A stretch of DNA of 64,000 bases from Climacteris rufus. Lineage: Eukaryota > Chordata > Aves > Passeriformes > Climacteridae. Within the stretch, counting starts at the first letter, position 1. Each line of letters begins with the position of its first letter. The notes below the pieces were generated by a model that saw only the letters and a list, made by a program, of their open reading frames with translations, had not been told where the DNA came from and did not search any database. Location: contig VZRZ01003917.1 in assembly GCA_013398175.1 (NCBI GenBank), positions 186,001 through 250,000 on the forward strand. The letters run 5' to 3'. Shown here in pieces: positions 48,111 through 62,819 of this stretch. Made by a program: the position numbers and the translations under genes.

Positions 48111-50140
48111 CCGACGAGTAATTTTTTTTTTAATAAATCGGGACATAATTCTGTGTCTTTACATGACCCCCACTACAAAACCGTCAGATCATAAAATCGC
48201 ACTTCCAGTATGTCCTATTATATTTTACACAGTTGCCCGGAGAGTCGTTTAATATTAAGTATAAGTGGCAAATCGTTCGCGGGAAGGTCTTCACTGAAAA
48301 TCACCCGTCCTTCCCTGTACTGTAACCCCAGAACTTCATTGCTGCTTAGTCCTTGCTTTTGATCAACACCGGATCCTTGGCTGTTCTGAAACTTAGCAAG
48401 TTTCCTTACAGCTCATTGATGAAATACCATGCCTTATCATATTCAGTGTTGACCTCTCACTGAAGTCACACAGAAATCCTACTATTCAGTCGTGAAAGCA
48501 AGTATTTCTAAGGACCTGTTTTAAACTGGTTAGTAGTTTAATATGTGCTATGTTGTTACGTAGCTCTGTTTTTTCAACAAAATTTCACAGTTGTATTTTT
48601 GCATGTTCACCCCACCAGCTAGCATACATTTTCATCAATGAATTAAGTTTTTAAAGGTTTATTTAAGAAAAAATAAAATTCAGTTTGCTGACTCCTGTGT
48701 TTTGATTTGCCCTCTATTTTTTTAACTGTATTTTCTTCCAGTTTCTCCTTTGTTTTGCTCTGTACTAATGTCACACTAACTAAACTGGAGGCCACTATGG
48801 ATGTCTTCCTGACACTTCAGAGTACTGGCAAGCAGATTAAAGGAGAGCCAAAATCAGTAGGTGCTGGTGCAAGGCTGGTGGATTCTTCGAATTGAGATTA
48901 AATAACTGGGTCGATTTGCACCACAACAGACCAAAGTGCAAATAGAAATGCCCAATACTACACTAAATAGAATGCAGCAGATAGTTTGCCCAACTTCTGA
49001 GAAGTTGTCAGTAGCACAGACATGCTCTTCAGAATAGTAGCATAGGTTGCTTGTATGTGTGTGATGTATAATAAAACAGATCAACATACAATATTTACTT
49101 TTGGTCTAACCTAAAGCAGACACAATTCTTTTCCACATTGTTTCATGACTCCTTCCCGTGTATTATCTAGGAGGCCTCCCACACACAGGTCTACCCTACT
49201 AAGAATGCCACCCCCCCTTTAGAAAACTGAAGGGCTTCAGCTTGGTCACACAGCAGCATGGACTCCCCCTCTGCCCTGGCGTGGTTCTCTGCCACTTCTC
49301 TCTGACAATACCTACATTACTATGTCAAGTAATACCTATGAAAAGACAGAGATGTGTAAATACAGCTGTTATTATTTTAAAATCCAGCTGCAAGTTTCAT
49401 GCACACATAAGAATATCAAAATAGTTGTTTTCAGTTCTTGTGTGTTGAATAATGGTATTCTTTCTCTAGCTTGAATCACAGATAACTATGTAACTGCTTT
49501 ACATGGCAGGCTAAAAGCATGTGGCCTATAAAAGGGACGAGGTGCGGAAACATTCATGTTCATTTTCAAAATTTAAAGCGTTTTCTTACTGAAGTGTTTA
49601 AGATACCTTTTTCTTTATGAAACATCATTTCACATTTAACTGTGTATTTGTCTAAGTGAAACTGGATGTCTGACTACTGCAGTCTCTTCTGAAAATGCAA
49701 ATTTGCTACTGTATTCAGCAAGACTGATTGGAATTTCCTTGTCTTTCCAGAATCCATACTATACATGCTGAATTTCTGTATGACGCCTTACATTTCCATT
49801 TCTCCTTATTGTCCAGTTAGATGCCTCCTGATTATGAATGGCTTGATGTGCCCAGCTTTAATAAGTAACCCTTGATTTTCAAAAATGTGACTTACTTGCC
49901 GCTCAGGTGAAGTCAGATTGGTTTTCTAGAGCTAGGTGAGGATTAGGTGATCCTTTTGAAAATTTGGGACTAAATGTTTTGCCCATCTTTACAGTGCAGC
50001 CAAGTTTAAGGTTCCCATCTGCTTGGTTTCTTTTTCTTCCTCTTACTCAATACTGTACAGTTAAAGAAGCTAAAGTAAGGGATTTTTAAGTCAATTGTTA
50101 ATGCTAATACAGATTCCATCCATGAAAGCCATAAAAGTAA

Positions 50141-50156
50141 AATATATATATATATA
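50141..50156. repeat. Short (TA)n run
   Basis: AT dinucleotide run of about eight units in intergenic DNA; a similar short run sits at about 58002-58013. Confidence 0.8.
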
Positions 50157-53100
50157 AGCAGTTTATATATTTAGAAATTCACAACACACATACAAGAGAA
50201 GATTATTAAGCACTAAAAAACAGATGAACACAAGGCCAGTAGATTTAGTCAAAAACTACTCTGTCACAAAAGTTTTGAATCATGCCTTGAAAAATCCTTG
50301 GAAATCTTAGATACCTTTTGGGGACTAGCTTATTCTCCATCATGTCTCACTTCAAATTCCACTCCAGAATCCAAGAATGTACAGTAAATAGAAACATGCA
50401 TTGACAACCTTTTTACCTGATTTTACCTTCTAATGCACCATGATATCACTGTCGTGATAATTCATGATTCTTAAAGTATAAACTGACATGGCATTAAAGA
50501 AGTTAGTGCTAGTCTTCTGTCCATTGAGAAAAAATCTGTTTATAAATTTGAACTCGATATGGGTGCATTCAGTGAGAGAAAACGCAAAGCCCTAAAAAGC
50601 AAAGTCACAATGAGTAAGGAGAGATAATTTGCTATCTCTTACTGCTTTATGTCTTGTCACATAATACCAAGTTTTCACTTAATATGAAGTGTGCGCATAT
50701 AAATCTCCTTCCTTTAAATAGGTATGTGAAATCCTATTCTGAAAACAATTTTCAGAACAATCTGACAGGTACCATTTATATACTGAAGGGTTATATTCAT
50801 GCCAACCTCCAGTAAGACTAAGTAAGACTTACTACATTTTTTAATGTTTCCCCACACTAGACACCCCCTTCCAAGGGATGAGTAGCAGTCCATCTTCGAA
50901 TCTGACAACGACTGGGAGTAAGGGAGAAATCCCTAGTCTCAGATTTGTTTGTCTATTCATTGCTCCCTGATTTCTGCTGGGGTTCAAGACACTCCTGTCT
51001 GCCGAATCCAACAGTAAGTCTGAGTTTGCCATCCAGGAGCATCCACCAGAAGTCCTCAGAGGATGAAATTAGGTGATGTGTCTAGCACAGCAGGAGGCAG
51101 GAGTAGCAGGAGGCAGCAGTAGCAGAGGCAGGGTTAAACTTTCATTTCTCTTGAAATGGAAAGGTTTCATTTTTTCCCTGTGATCTTTCAGGGTGCCATA
51201 GGGCAATCATGTCCACAGCAATACTTCTGAGGAAGTGAAATTATGGACATCAGCAACCCAGCCTAGCTGCCTCTTGAGATGTTGTGTTGAAATGCTGGAC
51301 ACAAACAGCAGTGAGCTATCCTTACTGCTAGTAATGAACTTCCAGGAGCACAACGTCCAGAAATTGTCAGCTACCACCAGCATGACCTAATCTTGGAGCA
51401 TGGGGATTTTTAAGATCTAGGATCCCATAAACAGGTATCAGCATATGGAAGCTTTCAGAGAGTGAGGGCTACTGAAAAGGGGCTGTAAAATGACTGCAGA
51501 TAAATTAGCACTTTTACTTACCAGAGTTTCTCATGTGAAATCTCTTCACAGCTGGGTGACATTTCTATAGATGAGGCAAAAATCGATAATTCCATGGACA
51601 TTGCTTTTTCCCCATAAATTTCAGAAAATGTCAAACATGTCATCAATGAGATATATATCTCTCACAGGCTTCATTAAGTATCAAACTAGTAGATACTAAA
51701 ACTAGAGACATATGTAAACACTAAAAATTTTTTTTAAAGTGAGAGTTGTTGTAAGAACATCATATTTCAGCATACTTAATCATAGTCTAGAGGAAGGGCT
51801 TTCTGAAAACTTGAGAGTTGTAAGATAGAGCCCCCTGGTTAGGACAGATATAATGATGTAACTTGGAACTCTGCCAATATCAACCGGCACATTAGCAATA
51901 ATGTTGAACTCTGCTTAGAAAACAAGCTTGGCATTGTCAGGGCTTTAGGAATCAAGGCAGATTCTTTGCATTTAATTCAAAGTTCTGACAGAGGAGTTTT
52001 TCTCTTTATTAAAAGCTTCAGAAGAAAACCAAGACAACCTTTTCATTACCCAAAAAAACATCATGTAGGGTGAAGAGAAAATGGATTGAAATAGATGTCC
52101 AAAAATCCTACTAAAAAAATATTCTCTAAAATGTAGAGGAGAAACAAACACTTTTGGTAATGTCATAAAGATTATATTCTTCTATGTAGCCCTTATAGTC
52201 CTCTGTGTAGCCTTCCACAGTTATATTCCTTTTGAAAAATGTTCAGCAAGACTTTTTTGGTGCCTTGGCTACTGGTTCTTGCTTCATAGCTTTGAGTAGT
52301 ATTTCATCACCCTCTCATTCTTTTGTCTGTAAGAAACATAAGATGGAAGCTGTTTCAGCGTTCCCTCAGGGCACATGGTATTTAATGGAGAAGCCAGAAT
52401 TGCTGTGTCAAATAGCAAATGCTCAGCATGTAATCAAACCTTCTTGTGTACATTTATGCTCTTCATGTGCCTAGGCTAGTAACACTTTGGGAACCTAATG
52501 TGGTGTGTAGTGTAAGGCCACCTATCTTTTAATAATGCAGCTATCCTAAATTTCTTCAAGATATCTAAAAGGGCTTGGCCAGTATGTCACAGTGACATCA
52601 GCTTGTGCTTCATCAAAATGCTAAGTACGGCGTGTGTGACAGACAATAGCATTTTCTCTTGATCAGATAGAAGAGAGATGAACTTGATTCAAGAGTCTAT
52701 GAATATTAATTAGGCCTGATGTTCCTAGAAGTTTTTAAGTTATTTTTGTGGTGAGCATGCTGAAATTAGGTACATTGCTGAGAATTTTCTTCTTTTGTAT
52801 AGGATCTTGAAAACTTGTTATTAGAGAAATGTTAGATGTACATTAAAAAAAAAAAAATCATCAGTGCATTTCTGGTTTCAAGGTTGTCAAGAAAATGGAT
52901 ATTGAATATGCTCTGACAAGCCCGTCCCTGCCTTTCTTACAGGCTATATTCCTTGTGGCCATTTATTTGCTATTCAAAGGCATGGTAGATTCATTTCTCA
53001 TAGATTCATTCAACAGCAAATTCAAAAATACTTTCTTTGTTGTCGCAAGAATAATTTCCCCCCAGAAAAAAATGGTAGCAGGAAGAGAGGTCTCATCCTC

Positions 53101-56100
53101 CCTTCTTCCCAAGCCCACAAAATGTTTGCAGCATCTGGCATGTATTTCCCCTTACAAAATGGTGAACCCATCTAGATGTGGGGTCAGGTTCACTTTAACT
53201 TAACCACACTGTTGCAGAGCATTTAAAACAATGGTTTTACAAGTTATAATTTTCTGAGGGAGGAAAAAGCAAATCAAACACAGAAAAAAGTCTGGATAAA
53301 ATGGCTGCTGCTACAGACAAGAACTCCCCCAAATTACTGTTTCTATAATTAGATGTATGTGTACGAAGATTTCTGCTTGAGTGTATTACATTCAGTCACC
53401 AGGTTTCATGTCATGCTTGCAGGTTTGTATATCTCAGGAGAGAAATACAGTACTGTTATGTAATTCTCCAGGAATACATAAAAACTGCCTTAACAGTGTT
53501 TCATAGTGGATAATACTTGGAAGTACCTTTTCTAAAACAGTCTATATGTTGGTGGCTTATAGAGAAAAAAATCCCAGACGATGTTACCCCAATGTGTTCC
53601 ATTAATGAAAAGGCGAAGGAAAACAGAAACAACAATAACAAAACCAAAGCCAAAACCAAAAAATCCCCAAACCCCCAGAAAATGAAAGGCAGCCTTCCTA
53701 AGAAATTCCTCAAATTCTCCAGTGCTATTTATAAATGAAAGTTTGGGTAACTTTAATGACCATGTGATAATATTTTAGTTCACTTGTCCCTGCCTGCCCC
53801 ACCCCTCCCCGGCCCATTCCCCTGCATCCTATCATAATTAATAGTTTGTAGGAGAAATTAACTGCATAAGTCTGCCTTTTTGCAAGAGAATCCAAGACTG
53901 GTTATTTAGGTTTATAACTTACCGGGCTATGTTGTTCTGTAATGGTATAATCTCTAAATTCCTGGTGAACCAGAAAGCAAATGTCTCATTAATAAACTCA
54001 AAATTAAATAGAAAGAAGTCTCAGAAAAGGAAAAATCTCTGTCTTTTGAGATTGTCTAACTAAAGGATATTAGTAAATATTTTTAAGTACTGTTCTGTAG
54101 TCGTTCATCTTTGCTTTTCGAGAGCGTATGTCTGTTAACAGCGAGGAATAAATGGGAGGGGGAGGTGGATGTTTCCCTCGGGATTTGACTGAAGACTTTG
54201 AAGTATATTCTTTGCATAATGGTATGTTTTTTTCAATTTTCCTAAGCAGAAGGTCACCCTACTGCCAGCAGTATGATACTGTGTGACTGTCGAGCTGCAA
54301 TTCTGGGCCCAATTTCCATCTATATTTGCAAACTAACCCAGGCCAGAACAGGGCCTGGAGGTGTGCCACCATCCACACTGTGCACCTGAGGCACACTGCC
54401 ACATTTTGCCCTGTGTCAGCAAACACCACGATGATGCCCTGGCCCTGACAGCTTTTCTCCCCCTTCTCACGGTTCAGTATCAGGGCCAAAGAACAGATCC
54501 TGGTTTTTTTTCTAGTTCAGAAGTAGCCACTAAAACTTCCCAGGAGAAGTCATTTACCTGCATAGTTCTACTTTCCAGCTGCTTGCCACCAAAGGCCACT
54601 GCTCACATTACCTCTATAAAGCCTTTCTTGTTACTCAGATCTGGAAAATATTTGTAGCCACTTTCCCCCTGCTTAATTTTTATCTGGAGTTTTTCTTGAA
54701 CAAGAACTAAATAAAAATGAGTAAGCACTTTCACAGTCTAAGGTTTGAGCCTGTTTCCAGACGGTCCTTTAAGAGCCCTTCCAATTGCCTTCAACTGAGG
54801 TCCTGAGTTTAGCTAGTAATTTTTCTTCATAAATAAATCACACTTGTGCACTAACCCTTCTTTGTTACTGTTCCCCCAATTTTTCTGTACTTTTCTCGTA
54901 ATGAATTTAATGCCATTTTCTTCATGTGGTCTTACAAGCATAATGAGCAGATGGAAGTACTTGGATTACAGCTAAAACCAGCTTAAAATGCAGCTGTTCT
55001 TCTTCTTTTGTAACACAATCAATGAACACAAAGTTTAATTTCTGACTAATTTTAATTTGTCTCCTTTTCCTCAAACAGCCATTCCCAATAGGTGTTCTGC
55101 TGGAAAAAGCAAGGTTCCAAGAATGATTCACAGAGGAGAAGGGATGGAGAAGGAGCAGATGAGATACACTAGTGGAGTTGAGTGTTACAGGAAAGAACTT
55201 TACAACCTTCCCATTCATCCCAAATACTTCCAGGTCTGGATAGATTATATCAGACTGTAAACTCTTCCTTTTGTTTTTGCATGAGGCACTCTGATACAAA
55301 GGACTAGAAAAACTGGGAAGAGTGGTGGTGTCTTGTTGATTAATGCTGTCAAGCAGCAATGGGTATAGAGGTCAGGAAAATTTTAAATCCACTGGGATTT
55401 AATGACACTATGCACTTTTCTCTGGGATGGCTTCCATCCTAAATAAACTACCTGGAGAATGGAAGTAGTTATGACAAGAGGGATATGGCAGCTCTGAACT
55501 TAATAAAAAGTTAAAATGCTTACATAACACTGTGCTGGGTCACACATCTAGCATGGATCAGAAGATACTAATGGAAAATGAAGGCACAGCTGAATTGCCC
55601 AAACCATGTGGCTTTTTTAGCATAGCAGAGAGAGTAAAATAAAAAGCAAAGCTCCCTTTGGGGTCCTCACATGGAGTGAAAATTAAGTTTTCCAGACCAA
55701 AATGCCAGATGCTTGTGGAAATGCATTGTGTTTCAGGATTGATATAGTGCTGCAGCCAATATATTTTTCCTTTGGAAATGTATTAGATTTTAGTGATCAC
55801 TGCAGGCCAGGACTTAGTTATATCTGAGAAATAAAATTACAGGTTGATTTTTCAAAACTTAAAAAGATTTTTCAGTCTTGATTGTATGTAGCAGTTGCTT
55901 TGTGACCCTGAAACCAGAACCTGTTCTCTTCACTGACAGGTTTGCTGCCCTTTCGTTGATATACAACAATTTTAGCAGGTAGTAAGTTGTGTGTTCTGAG
56001 TTTTGTAGTTTCATAGCTTTTGGTTTGGTGTAGATTTTGCAATGAACTTTTAATTTCTTCTGAAGCACAAAATTTGACATGATGCATGGCAAATAGATAA

Positions 56101-59053
56101 AATGGAAGGGCGAGTCTAATGTGGAGCTCTAACATTTGCAATTTAGCCAAGATTTCCCTTGTAAATCATGGAAGAGTTTCCAGCGGTAGCCATGATGTGT
56201 CGGAGCCTCCTCCCAGCATCTCCAGTCAAGCAGAGCTCTGGAGAGCGCACAGAGCTGGAGGGTTCAGCGGCACACAGGAAAATCTGGGGGCTACCTGGAA
56301 CTGTGGGCTGGAAAATTTTAGAAGATGCCTACTTATGGAGGAGTGGGGGAAGATGTGAACATGGAAAAGAAAAGGAGGTCCTTTCTGAGAATGCAGAAGG
56401 AAAAAGTAGATAACTGATGTAAAACAAAGAAAAGAAAGGCAGACTTTCCATAGCTGTTTGTCAAGCAAAAAACCCAACACTCTTATTAAGCAGTGCTGTC
56501 TCCCCTAAGCTCATTTAGAAACCAGCCCTTGGCTAGAATTTTGATTGGTAATTATGAGCAAGTTTCCTTTCACCTACAGCTTTCCAGGGAGAGAGCTAAA
56601 ACACTGACTGAATCCATTGGTAAACCCCACACTTTATGAAGCTAGTAATGAATCATGATTTTTCTTTTGTATTAGCACTACTCATGCATCGTTCATAATG
56701 CCCCAAAGAGCAGTAATGAACATATTCTATACAGTGAGCTAATTGCATCTGAAATTACTTGTTTAATAATAAGATAACCCCTGAAAAGTTAGTTTTAAGC
56801 TGTAAAGAAAAAGAAAATTATTTCTTGACATGACATGTGGCAAAGGTTTTATAACCAATAAAGGAATATTTTTACTCTTTCTATTCCTTTGTGTATGAGT
56901 CTACTCATGTAACAGCTATTCAGAAAATAACACAAATTTGTTTATATTAATATGATAGATTTTGAAATTTCAAACTCTTCTAACTTATTTACTCTTAATT
57001 TAAGAGAGTTGTTGCCATGAGGCATGGGAACATACTCGTATTTTTGGTTCTAATGAAGAATGGAGTTTGCTGCATCCTGACTTGTTTTGTTCCCAGCTGA
57101 GAGTGCTTACAGGAGACCCCCTGATTTTTTTTAATACAGTACCAACAGACACTTATATTCAGACTGTGTTTTTATTAATAATGAAGACAGTCAGTAATTT
57201 CATTTATTGAATCTGATATTGAATTAATGAAAGACAACACGTGTGCAAATGTGCCAGGCCATTCTTCCACAATGTGTTTCACAGGAGAATTCAAATTTCA
57301 TGTGTGTATTTTGAACTGTGCCAATATTCTCCACTGCTCCTAAGCTTGAAAGAAGAAGGTCTTTATGAAAAAGGATCTTTTAATGGTTGTAAGACCAGCG
57401 TAATGAGATTCAGGACATTTAACTTCCAACATAGTACTGGTCAGGAACAGAACAAGTTTATTCTTCTCTCCTAGTAATCATGATTCCATTTTTTTATTAT
57501 TCCCGTCAATACCTTGATATGTTGATTTAGTGCTTACCTGGTTATTCTACCTCTTGATGAACCACTCTTTTGGCCAGTTGCCATGGATGTAAATGTTGGA
57601 GCTGAGACTAGGCTGTGGTCAGATGGACCAGATGTTATCACAGCCCATCTGTTTCTCCTCCTCTTTCAGCCTCCACGCAGGTGAAGCCTCAGCACTCAGC
57701 TCTCCCAGCACTCACTGCCCCTGCACAGTACTAGCCAGTTTAGTTCAGCAGCTTGCAACACCAATTTAACCTAAATTGGCCAGTTTTCCCAATGCCGTGG
57801 GTAAAGGGCATTCATGCTAAACGTGATAAGGCAAGCAGACAAGAGAGTTTAGATATGTTACCTCAGAGAGACTCTCTGATCAGTTACCTATGCTCAGGGC
57901 ATTTTGGCTCTCATCTTGTCACAGGGTTAAGGGGAAAAATCCAGATGTGTTTGAAATGGCTCTGAGAATAACAGTTAAAAATATTTCTTGAACATACCAC
58001 ATATATATATATCTTCTGGTATGCAAGCATTATTTTCCTTCTTTCTGATATCAGAGATGTGAACTATCCTCAGAGAATGAAATACCACCTCAAGATAAAT
58101 AATGAGGTTTCTTACTAATGCTGCTCTATCAGAGCATCCAAGTCAGTGCTAAGCAATCTAGCAAGCAGAGGAAATGGTGAGTCATTATTAAATTTATGAG
58201 CAGCTGGTTCATAAATCCTATATAATCACTTTTTCTGAGCTGACTTGGGAAAATCCTTTAAAGCTGCCTCATTCTATTTGGCATCCACAGTAGTTCAGTG
58301 TGATAGAAAAGATTTACCTTTCCCCAGACATCTTCCCAGAGCTCTTGCTTTTCAGCTGACAGCGAGGAAAGAGCCTGTAGCAGTGCGTTTCAATTTAGAG
58401 TCAGATTTAAAGTCTTCGAAGGCACCTGAATGTAAGCAAAGATTAGGCACATAAAACCAAAATTACAACTCAAACCCGCTCTGTAATTCCCTCATTCTGG
58501 AATTATTGAACCACCCTGGGTACCTAGGTTATTTACTTCAAAGCTTCCAATGTCTCTGCACAAAGCCCAGTGAGGATTCAGAGCTGAGGTGGTTTTGCTC
58601 CTAACTTCACCATGGGGTCTGCTTCAGCAGCCCTCCTGATTACCTAATGGTTAGGTTACCTAATGCCTTAGTAAAATCAAAGATTCATAGGTAGAAAGTA
58701 AAAGAAAAGGATCAAGACAAAAGCCTGATATTGAGCGCTGATCCAGGGCAGTGAGATCCCAGGGTCTCAGTGGACATTTTTACAGTGGACAATTTTTACA
58801 GTGGCTCTTTCATGCCAGATCAGCTCCTCAAGCCTCTCCTGAGCTGCAGGCTCCAAGTGGATGTATGTGCCCATTTCCCAAGATGGGCAGGATTTTGGAT
58901 CACACGTAATCCTGGAAGCTCCCTGCTGGATGCTCCTCGAGCTCTCAGCCTCACGCACGGCACTGATACAATTCCTGCCAGCAGCATCTGCCTTGAAACA
59001 AGGGCAGGGCTCCGAAGTCAGTTTCAGTGCCCAAAATCTGGAGTGTCAGAGCC

Positions 59054-59079
59054 TAGCTCCAGCTCCAGCTCCAGCTCTC
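59054..59079. repeat. AGCTCC short tandem repeat
   Basis: Four to five copies of a six-base CTCCAG unit with a final variant copy. Confidence 0.8.
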
Positions 59080-60330
59080 AGCAGTCTGGCCATGGAGTGG
59101 GAGAAGAGTCTGGGGCTCACAAAGCCTTGCATCTGTGGCTGAGTTTCTCCTGAGCCGAAACCAGAGTCTGGAAAGCCAGAAACTGTAGTAGTGTGCCAAG
59201 AGGGCTCTTCAAAGCTGTCTAAGGCAATTATTTTATGTAGCATTTTTGAAAGATCAAGGTGTATTTTTCATCTTTGAATCTCTGAACAACAGTTACATTT
59301 TTTACTTCCCATAGTTCTGGAATATTTCCCAGGTCCAGAACAGAATTCATTACCTTGCTAATTTTGAGCGGTTTGACTTTTCTGATGACCATCCCTCATG
59401 TTCCTCCTAAACCCCTTAGCTAATCAGCAGATCTACCAGGGTATTCTCCTGAACTGTACTGTGCTTGCATTTTACATCAATGACTACTGGCCTAGAATCA
59501 AAAAGCCTAATAGGGATTAAATATTCATGCAAAATAGAGAACAGTGTCAACAGCAGAAGCCTTACTGGTGTGTTCCTGCTTGCTTGCCTTTGCAATAGCT
59601 GCATGTCCCTCCTTTACTCTGTTCACATTCTTGACTTCACTGATTCCTGCTTGTCACTGAGTTTATATATAGGGTTTTTCCTTCCTCTTTGATTTAAAAT
59701 AGCAGTTGTAAGAGCTCAACAGCTGCCAGGGTTATTCTTTTATTTAAGCCATCAGACTCACTTTGTTGTATTAATAAATGAGAGACCATTTTCTTCAAAA
59801 TGCTTTTCTCAGATTTCTGCCAGCTTAGAGACGATTTCTCGCAAAATTTACAGAGCTTGTGAAGATGAACAAAGCTCATGGTGGCTCAATTCTCTGTAAG
59901 CATAGCAGATCTCAGCTTGAAACAAGATGAACACTTAAACCATAGTGCAATTTTTATTATAAGGTGCTTCTTATATATTTCATGATCCTCTGCTACAGTA
60001 TTATTAAAGGCAGTCTAATTCATTATCATCTTCCAATAGAAGAATTTATTACCTGAAATTTTTCTTGTTTTCATTGACATAACCAAGTAATGAATAGCAA
60101 TTGATGTCTGAGAAGAAAGTTACTAATGCAGAGATTTTAAAAATAACAGAGAGAAAGCAATTTAGTAATAAATTATCAAAAACAGCTGTGAATTTTTTGA
60201 GGTTTTTTTTTCCTTGATTAATGCAGGAAAATTGTACTGTATATATCTTCTTATTCAACTTTGGTTTTGTTTGGATTTCTTTCAGAGCATATTGATTTTA
60301 TTTGTCAACATTTTTTCCTTTTCTTTGCAG

Positions 60331-60404
60331 AAACTCTAGAGCGCACATCCTTCAAAACAACTGGCGTGACACAGGATGAGCAGTGTGCATATATGGATTA
60401 TTAG
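60331..60404 (+). other. Possible terminal exon of an unknown transcript
   Basis: A long pyrimidine tract ending TTTTCTTTGCAG at 60330 makes a strong acceptor. If entered with two bases pending, the following DNA reads TLERTSFKTTGVTQDEQCAY and MDY before TAG at 60402-60404. I do not know this sequence. No partner exon was found upstream, so it may be a non-coding RNA exon or chance. An ATTAAA at about 60595 and an AATAAA at about 61537 could serve as poly(A) signals. Confidence 0.25.
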
Positions 60405-62307
60405 GACCTTAAATAACTCTTGTCTTGCATTCAGTGATCTGAATTTTCGTGCTGCAAATGTAAATGCCATGTTCAATTTTACTTTTTGCTGCTGTAATGC
60501 AAATATGAATACTGCCATTTTCTATAAACCCAAAAAGATCTGGCAAAGCTACACTGCTCCTGGGCTTGACAGTGATGGCAGTGTTTCAGCTTCCATTAAA
60601 CAAATGGGAAAAGACTTAAAAAATTAAACACAAAGTTGAATATTTCATAGTGACTTTGCTAAAAGGGACTGGTGCCTCTGTTCCAGAGAACTCTAGAGAA
60701 AGTGACCTCTTGTGGCAGCTGCATATCCAGGATGTCCATCTGGAGGTGTGCAGGATCTCCTGCACCACAGCGCTTCTCAGGCAAGGCTTTTCTCAGCTGG
60801 CCAAGTGGGGGAATGTGGTCCCAAAGATCTGAAGCCCAGACCTGGGAAAAGGCTGGAGAAGTGCTGCTCCTCCTAAGCACCTGGCCTTGTTTCCATGCAA
60901 CTGCAAGGAGATCTTCAGATATCCTCCCCTTCCCTCCCTAGACAAGCTGAGATAGATATTAGTTGTGCATGGGTTTATATACAAGCTGAGAAAATTAACA
61001 AATAACGACTGGGTTTTGTGTTCCATTTCTATGATGATAAAAAATACCCAGTTTTCAGGTGCCACTTCTTAATTTCTTTCTGGCACTGGGTGACATTAAC
61101 GGGTTGATGCCCAGGTCTCTGATTTAATGAGCTGTTCTGGTACTTTGGGTGTGTCTGAAAGGTGGAGTGCTGGCTGTGGATTGTAGGTGTGCAGGGGCTG
61201 GCAGCACAGGATGTGCTCTGCCTAGCACTGGAGGAGACAAATAATTGCAGTGAGAAGAGTCGGAGCTGCGGGTGCACCGAAACAGTCAGTCCACCAAACG
61301 GAGGCTGTGTCAATTGTTAATAAGACCTAGAAACAAAGATGTTGCTTGTTTCAGGAAGCCAAGGGGAGCTCAGTGAGGGATAAGGTGATGCTGTTCAGCC
61401 CATCATCCTTCCCCTGCAGTGCAGAGGACACTGAATGAACTGAGGCATCTCTGCTTTGTAAAGCTAAATAGTAAAGCAGTTATTGTGCTTTATATCCCAT
61501 TTTAGTTTCCCTGTGAACTATACAAGCTCCATTACAAAATAAATCGCTCTGCAAAGACCTTCTGGAAAGTTAAGTGTTAACAGTGTTTTGAGGATGTTCA
61601 CATTTTCCCTGTGCACTTACATATGCATGCAAGCTTGTACTGGAATTGATCCCCTAAAAAAAGGCTTATTGCTAAAATATTCTACATAACATTTGATAAA
61701 ATTTTATAAAATGCAGCTCATAAAATCCTGCAGAATGTCTTATATGGTACAAAGCTGTGAAGTGCATCTCATAAAATACTCTAAAACCTGTATCTTGAAG
61801 CAGAGGATAGATCAAATGCTGCAGCAAATGAATTTGGATGACACCTGGCTTTCACAGTGATGGGTTTATTATTGGAATCTGCTGTGCTGGTAGACATGTG
61901 AGGAGGGAGAGGAGAAGGTAGGGGGAAGTGAAGCATGGACTCCTCGCTTGTGTGATGAGCCAGCCCCAGACAGGAAATATTTATATACACAAAGGAATAG
62001 TGTTACTAGAAATTATACCTCTCCGTCCCTCCCAACACGATCACTATTCTGGGCAAGGAGCAAAGCCATAGAAATCCCTCTCAGCTGGGCACAGATAAAT
62101 AGGCATTAGCTCCCTGGAACGTGGCAAACACCGTGTCTGCCTTCCAGTCCCTTAAAAATACATATGCTTGTTTCTCTTGCTTTGTGTAAGACACCACAGG
62201 AAAGAAAATGGCTCCAGCTCCTTCCTTGGGGCTGTCAGGACAGACACGTCCCAACTGCCATGTTCATGGAGAGTTTCTGTTGGAGGGAAGATTTTGTTGT
62301 AAGCCAG

Positions 62308-62365
62308 CCTTCCTTCCTTCCTTCCTTCCTTCCTTCCTTCCTTCCTTCCTTCCTTCCTTCCTTCC
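62308..62365. repeat. (CCTT)n microsatellite
   Basis: About fourteen uninterrupted CCTT units on the + strand, followed by a pyrimidine-rich stretch. It creates overlapping meaningless open frames rich in Pro, Ser, Phe and Leu. Confidence 0.97.
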
Positions 62366-62427
62366 CGCCCTCCTCTCCTTTCCTGTTGTCCTCCCCAAAC
62401 ACGATGCAGGAGATTTGGCTCCGTGTT

Positions 62428-62428
62428 N
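62428..62428. other. Single ambiguous base
   Basis: One N shortly after the CCTT tract, probably an assembly or polishing uncertainty. Confidence 0.95.
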
Positions 62429-62802
62429 CTCGAATTAATCTTTTTTCACACCTTAAGGCTGCCTGTTTTCACTTCCAGGCTTTACTTTGAACAGCTTGGT
62501 GATAAAGTTGGCACCTCTTTTAGCATATTTTCTAAATTTTTGCCCAATGCTTTTTCTAAGCTCAAGATGATTCCTTGTTAAATAGGCCTATTCCTAAAAA
62601 TAAGTTCCAATTCCCAGAAATTAATGAGTTCTTTACCATTAAAAATGCAGGCAATAAAAATGGACACTTGTCTAAAATGTACAGTCAATAGGAGTTGGAT
62701 TTTAAGTAAAGGATTTAGTGAAATCCTAAACCTTCCTCTTAATCTTAGTTAACAGAATTTTTATACCTGTCCATATTTTCAATTACTTTTTTTTTTTTTT
62801 TT

Positions 62803-62819
62803 NNNNNNNNNNNNNNNNN
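62803..62819. other. Small assembly gap inside a poly-T run
   Basis: 17 N flanked by T-runs on both sides; the true length of the homopolymer is unknown. Confidence 0.95.

Noticed and set aside
47350..48252. 300-codon and 173-codon + strand open frames across the N gap
   Set aside because: Most of their length is N read as unknown residues; the visible parts resemble no protein.
54922..55359. 145-codon minus-strand open frame upstream of HELB
   Set aside because: No recognisable domain, no splice context, and no match to the remembered IRAK3 C-terminus.
62164..62490. Two + strand open frames with repeated Leu-Pro-Ser-Phe
   Set aside because: They are translations of the CCTT microsatellite and run across an N.
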